This document shows positions 20,938 to 32,692 of a stretch of DNA of 64,000 bases, piece after piece. The DNA comes from Larimichthys crocea (taxonomy: Eukaryota; Chordata; Actinopteri; Sciaenidae). The translations under genes were made by a program, and so were the position numbers. The notes beneath the pieces were generated by a model, which was not told where the DNA came from, searched no databases, and was given only the letters and a program-made list of their open reading frames with translations. Position 1 is the first letter of the stretch, and each line of letters begins with the position of its first letter. The stretch spans positions 9,219,291 to 9,283,290 of the forward strand of contig NC_040021.1 in NCBI RefSeq assembly GCF_000972845.2, given 5' to 3'.

Positions 20938-23900
20938 GTAAACTTTGAAATACAAAAAGTAACCATAAGAAAAAGTCGGTAGATTTATCCATCCTGTGCA
21001 GTCCGTGTGCCAGCTTTCTCCACCCTCCCCACCTCAGAATGCTGGCAGATTCCGTGCCAGGAATTCCACCATGCCGATGGAGTTTGTAATTTACAACGCT
21101 TGTGTTCAGACCACAGTGCTTTTCTTATGAAGATTCAGGTTTCCCTAGCAACCCCCAAAAGTAATGTTTTTCCTTTATGGCAAAGAGGGGAAAATTTAGC
21201 ACGTAGCTTTGCTGCACACTAAAACAACCCACGAAATATAGCAGAGCACATTTTCTCTAAAGGTAACCTGTTTTTGTGGTGTGTGTGGGTGTAGTATAAA
21301 TACAGCTGAAATTAGGTGTTCTATTTTGTAATTAAGTGAGTGTGTGAACTCCGTGAACCCAGGTTAAACCAAGGGAAACAGCTGCACCCATCACAGTGAG
21401 AACAGGTAGAACATGCATGCAACAAACACTCCTGTTTCTATCATCACACAGGGACTTTTTTCAGGTGCCAAACCTTCTAAAAACTATACAGAACTGATTA
21501 CTAACATTGATCATGTGACGGCCTTCCAAACCTGTGCTTGTTCTACTGTGGTGTCTCGTGTCAGAAATTGAGAAATTGCCCACATGTGGCTAAAACATGG
21601 GCTTTGAGAGGTGATTGACAAGCAGGTGAGTGTGTATGTGGGTGTGGCGGGCAGGTGAAAAGATGTTTTCACAGCTGAGACGAGCCTTCTGAGAAAAGCG
21701 TTAGTGCACTTGTTCATGTGATCGCCATGCCGGTTGCATCACAGAATGCTTGTGCAGCGTGTGCGCACACCTTTTTTTTGGTGTCATCATTACTGATTGA
21801 CAGAAAGTGGGTCGCCCTGATCCTGGTTATGGCGAGCACATTCTGTTATTTTGAAGCTCCGGTTTAGTTATTTCAGCTGGTGTGTGTAAACTGTGTGAGT
21901 TGTCACTTTTGCCTCCTATGTTGCAGGTCAGCAAGTTAAGACAGTCAAACAGCCTCGTGCGGGGGTGTGGGAGGTGGCTCATGTTTTCCAGCACGTCAAG
22001 TTGTTTCGCATGCTCGCAATGGACCAGGGACAGAGAGGAAAAAGGTTCAGTGAAAAGAGGGATGCAGAGTAGAAGTATGTGTGAAGCTGGAGAGTAGTTC
22101 ATCTAGGGGAAAAAATGACTCTACTTTGAGGAAGCTTTATAACAGTCATGTGCCTGCTATGGATCAACTTATGTGACTGATTGGTTTAAGCATTAAAACA
22201 CGTGACCAACATTTTCCTCCTTGCTAGAATATCAGGTTGGTGGATGTGGCACTGTGTTTTTCAGCTAACAAGGAGACATCACAGTCACAATTATTTAGTA
22301 ATTTATCAAAAATATGAACTGGTTTCTGCTGCTAAGGTTGCTGTTTTTCTTTGTTTTATATAATTGTACACTGATTATCTTTTGGATAATTATCTTTTTT
22401 GCTAAAACAAGCAATTCCAAGACATTGCCTTGAGCTCTTGCAACATCTGATGAGCATTTTCACTGTTGTCTCAAAATAAATGAACTAAAGAAATCTTCTA
22501 CAGACAATCTGTAATGAAAATAATTATCATCTGTAGCCTTAAAATTGTCTGAACTCTGTTGAGAACCAGATGCATGTGGTTGACCGCATACTAAATAACC
22601 TGAAACACATGTTAACGAACGCTCCCAGACAAAGTTCTGGTTGGATTACCCTACAACCCCCCTGAGGCACTATCTACCTATCTGCCCTGCCAGTGCACCA
22701 TCCCTACCCCCTGCTCATTCCAGAGTGCAGACAAATGTGAAAGGTCAAATATCATCCACGGGGTGAGGGGCTGTTGTTTAACAACCACTACACAATAATG
22801 GACACCCACCTGACCTTTTTTTTCCCCCCCTCTCTGTTTATTTGTCATCTGAGAGCTCTGCTGTGGAAAAGCCACACTCATACAGCTCTTGTTACCTTGT
22901 CCTTCTCCATCTTTCTCTTCTCTTTCATGCCTTTTTCTTCCCCTCACTCACAGCCCTCTCCTACAATTCAGTGTGTACAGCAGCGGGTCCTATATATAGA
23001 TACATTTGGTGCATGCCTTGCTGCTCCTTGAGTGCGTACAGCTTTGAAATAGTTTGCCTTTGTAAAACTGGGACTCTTAACCCTTCCAGCATTACCTGTT
23101 GAGCTACACAGAAAACCATCTGGCTACATTATCCCCTGGGTGTGACGTGCAGTATAATGAACAAAACATTGCTTTATCCAATAGAACAGGAATGTAAACA
23201 TGAATGTCACCAAACTGAGGGTGTGGAGGGTGTCGAAAGAATATTTCGCTAAGGATTTGTCACCATACTAGCTCGGCTACATGTCATGGATCCTTAATTC
23301 GAGCCTCGGCCTTTTGTAGCTTGGTTGACAAGAACTTTTAAATGTTTCAGCTGGTGTGTGTGTGTGTTTGTCAGGACAGAGGCCAGATTACTTATTCAGA
23401 AATTGTTTGATGAAACATTAAAATCATCTGGAGCAACATTCGCCCCCTGGCTATGGGAGCAGAAGCCTTTTCTAACTGTCAGTGAGCGCAGTGTTATGCA
23501 AATACATAATAATGGGTGTGCATCTGCATGTGTGGGTAGCATGGAGCACAAATCAAAACAAAGGAGCTTTCACTGTGGCCGCCCAATCGTCCTGAGATGT
23601 CATGACCTGAATTTGTTTGCCTCTGGTGTTTGAGCTTCTCTTTCTTGTATGGCTGTATCATGAGGGAGAGTTCTCAGAGTGTATTTTAACTTTTGAGGAA
23701 ATGAAATGTCCACAGGGAATGCAGCTGGATGTGTCTTCACAACAATATATAGACACAAGTGTGTGTGTGTTCCCTGCCTGGGAAGTGGGAGGAAACAAGC
23801 TTTGCAAAATCCTGGCTTGGAAATTTAGGGATGGAAGCAGTGGCCAAATCATGTCCCCAGGGTGCGGTTGTCTGTGGGACTCTGCCTCTCTGACTTGGTC

Positions 23901-26240
23901 CATGTGAGTGTATGTATATGTGTGTGTGTGTGTGTGTGTATGTGTGTGCGTGCATCTAGCAGCATACAGACACCCCGCCCAGCCCAGATGACATTTAAAC
24001 TCTTCTAGAGAAGGCTGGAAATGGCAGAAAATTATCAGTCTTGAATGTTCCTGCGGTTGTTAAACACATACGAAGTGGTCTCCTCTTTCTGTGAATCTCC
24101 CCTTTTCCCAAAGCAAGCCCTTCCAGTTTTAAATCCCCCTCTCTGCCCCCTTTCCCCTACCTCATTAGGCCTACAAAGCCATGTTGCCCAATCTACCTTC
24201 TGACCCCTCGCATGACAGGATTTACTAAAACAAAACGCTGGGGCCCAGAGAGAGTTTAGATTAACCCTTTTAAAGCTGTAGTGGTATTTCACTACTGAGC
24301 AAATAACTTAAAGGGATTGAGTCCCTCCATTGAAATGCTCCTTTCACATAGTGCTGGAGCTGTTTCTTTTTTTTTTTTGTCCTTTTGGTTAACAAGTTTG
24401 TGTAACTTGTTCTAGTGCTAAAATTGGGTGTATAGTGCAAACATTTTTACACTGTTGATACCAAAACACTTTTTACTGTCCAGCCCTGGAGTGAGTTTTA
24501 CAGTATTCCAGATCCATCACAACCTGTTGTGTTTGTGGTTTTTTTCTAGTGTTGCACAAAGAGGACAGACAGGGAGATAGTAGCAGACTGATATACCAAA
24601 AGGTCTTATGTCTGACTTCAACCAGGGCTGTGTGTAACCTCTGCAAAGAGACTTTTTCCAAGGGAGGAGGCGTGTGGCATTGTGGGAGATTTTCATTTTC
24701 CATCTTTTTCTCTAGGATGTTGGTCGGACCACTGACTCATCTGCTCTGTATGTGTGGTTACCCCAGCCACTCCTTGAAAGGCATCTTTTAAGGAAAACCT
24801 TAAAACACATAAAAAAAAAATCAGCCATTTTCAACATATCCTGGTCTTGTTAAATGCTGCGTGTTGAGATAATTAAATAATCTCGTCTAAGAATCTTAAT
24901 CATCATTCAAGGAGAGGAGGAAATGCCAATTTCTCCTTCCAACAGCAGCTCAAAAGGTCGTCATGGATTGTTGCAACAACGTGTAGTTGTTTTAGTAAAA
25001 GGTGTGGCTACCCAAAGTGAAATCAAAGTTGACAATCAGGATAGGAGGCTGAGAGAGGGTGCGGGACATTAAACATTTAAGAGTCACTGTACAGTGGAAA
25101 GAGACTTTCAGTCAGTGGAGGATAGGTGTTAATAGTGAAGCTGACTAGTACGACTAGAAGGAATGTGCATGTGACTAGCATCGATTGTAAATGTTTTATG
25201 TCTTTTGCATGCTGGACTTTGTGTGTTTCTTTTTTTTGGACTTTTGTGCTAATTTTATTGTCTTACTGATTACTTCAGTTCATATACCAAACATCCAGGA
25301 AACAAACAGCTTTGAACGTCCTGTAAACTCAAGCAGTTTTTGTGGTGAGACATGAAAATAAAAGGTTTCATTCATTTCTTCCAACCATTAGTCAGACGTA
25401 GGAGAGACAGGGAGATGAGAGGGTATATGCACTCGCACGACTTCATTCAAGCATCCCGATGACGGATGCTCTCGGGGTGGTGTGCGAAGACGGAATGACT
25501 GAAGGGGGATGCCTCTCTCCTGCTTCATGACTGATGCAGTCCAGCGGGAAAGTCCCTTCTGGTCTCTGATTCCTTCTGTCGCTGCCAAGGCCAGCCTCAC
25601 CCAGCCTCACCCGGCCTCACCCAGCCTCGCCCAGCCCAATTCATTCCTCTTGAGTTGTGACCAGCTGCTGCAACTCTCTAAGGAAGGAAGTGGATTTAAT
25701 TCAATCAGAGTCTGGAAGTTGGTCACGGGTGGACCGGGGCTGGGTATTCCTCCTCTACTTCCTCTTTGTGAAGGAAAGGAAAAGGGAGAACAAAACACAG
25801 GAAAAATAACTTTCTCTCTTTTGACCCCCTCCCTCCCGTCTTTTTTACTCTCTCTGAATCACCCTCTCTGTGGGAATCGAGCTGTTTGTTCAGTTGCTTC
25901 TCATTGACTAAATATATCAATGAGCAAATGGACTCGGGCCTTTGCCCTGCTCCCTGTTCCACTGCACTGGCTCACAGATCTGCATTAAATGTCAGGAGCA
26001 GCGTCACAGTTTTGCCCGTATGTACTGCATTCATCTGAGTCTTTTATTTATTTATTTTTTGATTGTTAAAGGTTTCACTTTCATGTAAACAGTAGAGAAC
26101 TCGCAGCCACAATTTTAGGGTTTAGGTCACTCGGGATCATTTTTTATCTGCTGTCATTTCCTGCAACGTGGGAGAGTGAGGGCAGTCGTCCCCTGTCAGT
26201 ACTTTGTGTTTTCAGGGCAGAATCAGCTGTCACTTACAGC

Positions 26241-26296
<56 letters not shown>

Positions 26297-26366
26297 CAAA
26301 AGGAGGGTGAGAAAAGCGAGTGACAAGAACAGGGACTGTTTCAGCTTGACAATTAAAAGGTAAATA

Positions 26367-26422
<56 letters not shown>

Positions 26423-29400
26423 CGTAAACTTTCAGTTGCAGTGCAATATCAAAGTATTGTGCCCGACACTGTGTGTCAATCTCTGCTCGAAAGGTGCAAT
26501 ATTCACAGCTGGCTTTTTGAATGGGATTTATTTGTATTTTGTGTTTGAGGGAGACATAAAAAGACAAGTGTATAACAGTGTTTGGTGAAATAAATGATTT
26601 ATGAATGCTTGCATATCAGGATGAAACGGTCGGCAAACTATTCACATTTCAAGATTTTGATTTTAATAGTGTTGTTGCTAAAAATGATTTTCATAGTTAT
26701 TTATTGAAAGAATACTTAAGTTCATATCAAAAGTGGTACCCAGCCCACATCTTTAAGTCTTGCATTACACTATATTACATTACATACAGTGGTAAGAGAA
26801 AACAAAGAGGATGTCAGCAGCAGTCCACTTAAGGCAGGCAACTCGTGATTGCCGTTTGTTTGATATGTTGCACTGGAAATTCATCACATAATTGCTTATG
26901 TTGGCAACAAGACAAATCTTGAGTCCACTGGTCCCTCTGGCCTTCCCATCTCCTCAGGCCTCTCTCTCCTCTCTCTCTCTCTCTCTCTACTGTAACTTTG
27001 AATACAAAAAGTAACCATAAGAAAAAGTCGGTGATTATCCATCCTGCAGTCCGTGTGCCAGCTTTCTCCACCCTCCCCACCTCAGAATGCTGGCAGATTC
27101 CGTGCCAGGAATTCCACCATGCGCTGGAGTTTGTAATTTACAACGCTTGTGTTCAGACCACAGTGCTTTTCTTATGAAGATTCAGGTTTCCCTAGCAACC
27201 CCCAAAAGTAATGTTTTTCCTTTATGGCAAAGGGGGAAAATTTAGCACGTAGCTTTGCTGCACACTAAACAACCCACGAAATATAGCAGAGCACATTTTC
27301 TCTAAAGGTAACCTGTTTTTGTGGTGTGTGTGGGTGTAGTATAAATACAGCTGAAATTAGGTGTTCTCTTTTGTAATTAAGTGAGTGTGTGAACTCCGTG
27401 AACCCAGGTTAAACCAAGGGAAACAGCTGCGCCCATCACAGTGAGAACAGGTAGAACATGCATGCAACAAACACTCCTGTTTCTATCATCACACAGTGAC
27501 TTTTTTTCAGGCGCCAAACCTTCTAAAAACTATACAGAACTGATTACTAACATTGATCCCGTGACGGCCTTCCAAACCTGTGCTTGTTCTACTGTGGTGT
27601 CTTGTGTCAGAAATTGAGAAATTGCCCACATGTGGTAAACATGGGCTTTGAGAGGTGATTGACAAGCAGGTGAGTGTGTATGTGGGTGTGGCGGGCAGGT
27701 GAAAAGATGTTTTCACAGCTGACGAGCCTTCTGAGAAAGCGTTAGTGCACTTGTTCATGTGATCGCCATGCCGGTTGCATCACAGAATGCTTGTGCAGCG
27801 TGTGCGCACACCTTTTTTTTGGTGTCATCATTACTGATTGACAGAAAGTGGGTCGCCCTGATCCTGGTTATGGCGAGCACATTCTTGTTATTTTGAAGCT
27901 CCGGTTTAGTTATTTCAGCTGGTGTGTGTAAACTCGTACTACAGTAACAATTTGCGGTGAGGAAGGGGATGTGTGAGTTGTCACTTTTGCCTCCTATGTG
28001 TGCAGGTCAGCAAGTTAAGACAGTCAGACAGCCTTGTGCGGGGGTGTGGGAGGTGGCTCATGTTTTCCAGCGCGTCAAGTTGTTTCGCATGCTCGCAGTG
28101 GACCAGGGACAGAGAGGAAAAAGGTTCAGTGAAAAGTGGGATGCAGGGTAGAAGAGTGTGTGTGAAGCTGGAGAGTAGTTCATCTAGGGGAAAAAATGAC
28201 TCTACTTTGAGGAAGCTTTATAACAGTCATGTGCCTGCTATGGATCAACTTATGTGACTGATTGGTTTAAGCATTAAAACACGTGACCAACATTTTCCTC
28301 CTTGCTAGAATATCAGGTTGGTGGATGTGGCACTGTGTTTTTCAGCTAACAAGGAGACATCACAGTCACAATTATTTAGTAATTTATCAAAAATATGAAC
28401 TGGTTTCTGCTGATAAGGTTGCTGTTTTCTTTGTTTTATATAATTGTACACTGATTATCTTTTGGATAATTATTTTTTGCTAAAACAAGCAATTCAAAGA
28501 CATCCTTGAGCTTTTGCAACATCTGATGAGCATTTTCACTGTTGTCTCATATTAGATTAACTAAAGAAATCTTCTACAGACAATCTGTAATGGAAATAAT
28601 TATCATCTGTAGCCCTAAAATTGTCTGAACTCTGTTGAGAACCAGATGCATGTGGTTGACCGCATACTAAATAACCTGAAACACATGTTAACGAACGCTC
28701 CCAGACAAAGTTCTGGTTGGATTACCCTACAACCCCCCTGAGGCACTATCTCCTATCTGCCCTGCCAGTGCACCACCCTACCCCCGCTCATTCCAGAGGG
28801 CAGACAAAGTGAAAGGCATAAATATCATCCACGGGGTGAGGGGCTGTTGTTAACAAACACTACACAATAAGGACACCCACCGACCTTTTTTTTCCCCCCT
28901 CTCTGTTTATTGTCATCTGAGAGTGCTCTGTGTGGAAAAGCCACATCATACAGCTCTTGTTACCTTGTCCTTCTCATTTTCTCTTCTCTCTCATGCCTTT
29001 TTCTTCCCCTCACTCACAGCCCTCTTACAATTCAGTGTGTACAGCAGCGGGTCCTATATATAGATACATTTGGTGCATGCTTGCTGCTCCTTGAGTGCGT
29101 ACAGCTTTGAATAGTTTGCCTTTGTAAAACTGGGACTCTTAACCCTTCCACATTACCTGTTGAGCTACACAGAAAACCATCTGGCTACATTATCCCTGGG
29201 TGTGTGACGTGCAGTATAATGAACAAAACATTGCTTTATCCAATAGAACAGGAATGTAAACATGAATGTCACCAAACTGAGGGTGTGGAGGGTGTCGAAA
29301 GAATATTTCGCTAAGGATTTGTCACCATACTAGCTCGGCTACATGTCATGGATCCTTATTCTAGCCTCTGCCTCTTGTAGCTTGGTTGACAAGAACTTTT

Positions 29401-32400
29401 AAATGTTTCAGCTGGTGTGTGTGTGTGTGTTTGTCAGGACAGAGGCCAGATTACTTATTCAGAAATTGTTTGATGAAACATTAAAATCATCTGGAGCAAC
29501 ATTCGCCCCCTGGCTATGGGAGCAGAAGCCTTTTCTAACTGTCAGTGAGCGCAGTGTTATGCAAATACATAATAATGGGTGTGCATCTGCATGTGTGGGT
29601 AGCATGGAGCACAAATCAAAACAAAGGAGCTTTCACTGTGGCGCCCAATCGTCCTGAGATGTCATGACCTGAATTTGTTTGCCTCTGGTGTTTGAGCTTC
29701 TCTTTCTTGTATGGCTGTATCTGAGGGAGAGTTCTCAGAGTGTATTTTAACTTTTGAGGAAATGAAATGTCCACAGGGAATGCAGCTGGATGTGTCTTCA
29801 CAACAATATTAGACACAAGTGTGTGTGTGTGTTCCCTGCCTGGGAAGTGGGGGAGGAAACAAGCTTTGCAAAATCCTGGCTTGGAAATTTAGGGATGGAA
29901 GCAGTGGCCAAATCATGTCCCCAGGGTGCGGTTGTCTGTGGGACTCTGCCTCCCTGACTTGGTCCATGTGAGTGTATGTAATGTGTGTGGTGTGTGTGTG
30001 TGTGTGTGTGTTATGTGTGTGCGTGCATCTAGCAGCATACAGACACCCCGCCCAGCCCAGATGACATTTAAACTCTTCTAGAGAGGGCTGGAAATGGCAG
30101 AAATTATCAGTCTTGAATGTTCCTGCGGTTGTTAAACACATACGAAGTGGTCTCCTCTTTCTGTGAATCTCCCCTTTTCCCAAAGCAAGCCCTTCCAGTT
30201 TAAATCCCCCTCTCTGCCCCCTTTCCCCTACCTCATTAGGCCTACAAAGCCATGTTGCCCAATCTACCTTCTGACCCCTCGCCATGACAGGATTTACTAA
30301 AACAAAACGCTGGGGCCCAGAGAGAGTTTAGATTAACCCTTTTAAGCTGTAGTGGTATTTCACTACTGAGCAAATAACTTAAAGGGATTGAGTCCCTCCA
30401 TTGAAATGCTCCTTTCACATAGTGCTGGAGCTGTTTCTTTTTTTTTTTTTTGTCCTTTTGGTTAACAAGTTTGTGTAACTTGTTCTAGTGCTAAATTGGG
30501 TGTATAGTGCAAACTTTTTACACTGTTGATACCAAAACACTTTTTACTGTCCAGCCCTGGAGTGATTTTACAGTATTCCAGATCCATCACACCTGTTGTG
30601 TTTTTTTTCTAGTGTTGCAAAGAGGACTGACAGGGAGATAGAGTAGCAGACATATACTAAAAGGTCTTATGTCTGACTTCAACCAGGGCTGTGTGTAACC
30701 TCTGCAAAGAGACTTTTTCCAAGGGAGGAGGCGTGTGGCTTGTGGGAGATTTTCATTTTCCATCTTTTTCTCTAGGATGTTGGTCGGACCACTGACTCAT
30801 CTGCTCTGTATGTGTGGTTACCCCAGCCCCCTCCTGAAAGGCATCTTTTAAGGAAAACCTTAAAACACATAAAAAAAAAATCAGCCATTTTCAACATATC
30901 CTGGTCTTGTTAAATGCTGCGTGTTGAGATAATTAAATAATCTCGTCTAAGAATCTTAATCATCATTTAAGGAGGGAGGAAATGCCAATTTCTCTTTCCA
31001 CAGCAGCTCAAAAGGTCGTCATGGATTGTTGCAACAACGTGTAGTTGTTTTAGTAAAAGGTGTGGCTTCCCAAAGTGAAATCAAAGTTGACAATCAGGAT
31101 AGGAGGCTGAGAGAGGGTGCGGGACATTAAACATTTAGAGTCACTGTACAGTGGAAAGAGACTTTCAGTCAGTGGAGGGTAGTGTTAATAGTGAAGCTGA
31201 CTAGTACGACTAGAAGATGTGCATGTGACTAGCATCGATTGTAAATGTTTTATGTCTTTTGCATGCTGGACTTTGTGTGTTTCTTTTTTTTGGACTTTTG
31301 TGCTAATTTTTGTTTCTTACTGATTACTTCAGTTCATATACCACATCAGGAAACAAACAGCTTTGAACGTCCTGTAAACTCAAGCAGTGTTTGTGGTGAG
31401 ACATGAAAATAAAAGGTTTCATTCATTTCTTCAACCATTAGTCCAGACTAGGAGAGACAGGGAGATGAGAGGGTATATGCACTCGCACGACTTCATTCAA
31501 GCATCCCGATGACGGATGCTCTCGGTGGGTGGTGTGCGAAGACGGAATGACTGAAGGGGGATGCCTCTCTCCTGCTTCATGACTGATGCAGTCCAGCGGG
31601 AAAGTCCCTTCTGGTCTCTGATTCCTTCTGTCGCTGCCAAGGCCAGCCTCACCCAGCCTCACCCGGCCTCACCCAGCCTCGCCCAGCCCAATTCATTCCT
31701 CTTGAGTTGTGACCAGACCAGCTGCTGCAACTCTCTACGGAAGGAAGTGGATTTAATTCAATCAGAGTCTGGAAGTTGGTCACGGGTGGACCGGGGCTGG
31801 GTATTCCCTCCTCTACTTCCTCTTTGTGAAGGAAAGGAAAAGGGAGAACAAAACACAGGAAAATAACTTTCTCCTTTTGACCCCCTCCCTCCCGTCTTTT
31901 TACTCTCTCTGAATCACCCTCTCTGTGGGAATCGAGCTGTTTGTTCAGTTGCTTCTCATTGACTAAATATATCAATGAGCAAATGGACTCGGGCCTTTGC
32001 CCTGCTCCCTGTTCCACTGCACTGGCTCACAGATCTGCATTAAATGTCAGGAGCAGCGTCACGTTTTGCCCGTATGTACTGCATTCATCAGTCTTTTATT
32101 TATTTTTTTTTGATTGTTAAGGTTTCACTTTCATGTAAACAGTAGAGAACTCGCAGCCACAGTTTTAGGGTTTAGGTCACTCGGATCATTTTTTTATCTG
32201 CTGTCATTTCCTGCAACGTGGGAGAGTGAGGGCAGTCGTCCCCTTCAGTACTTTGTGTTTTCAGGGCAGAATCAGCTGTCACTTACAGCAGTACACACAC
32301 CACACCACACNNNNNNNNNNAGGTCCACATGTATAACACGCCCTGCACCCCAGATAAACACACCCAAAGCACTCGATAAATGCTCTCACACCTCTACTTC

Positions 32401-32648
32401 CTCTTTCTCTTTTCTCTCAGTCTCTACCACCACCACCCCCCCCCCACCACCTTGTCTTCCTGTTCCGGATTTGTTTTTATTTCTTTCCTCTCTTTTTCTC
32501 TTTCCTCTTGTTCTCTTTTTTTTAGTGTGTGTTTAAAAAAAAAATAATACTTGCTTTTCCATCATGATATCAGTAAGTGGATGTCATGGGAAACGTAACT
32601 TTTTCAGGAGGAAACGAAAGCCTGAAATAGCGATCTGGGTAGTGGACT

Positions 32649-32692
<44 letters not shown>

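Noticed and set aside
26223..26588. Open frames of alternating Thr-His or Cys-Val residues on both strands
   Set aside because: They are translations of CA/TG microsatellites and carry no coding signal.
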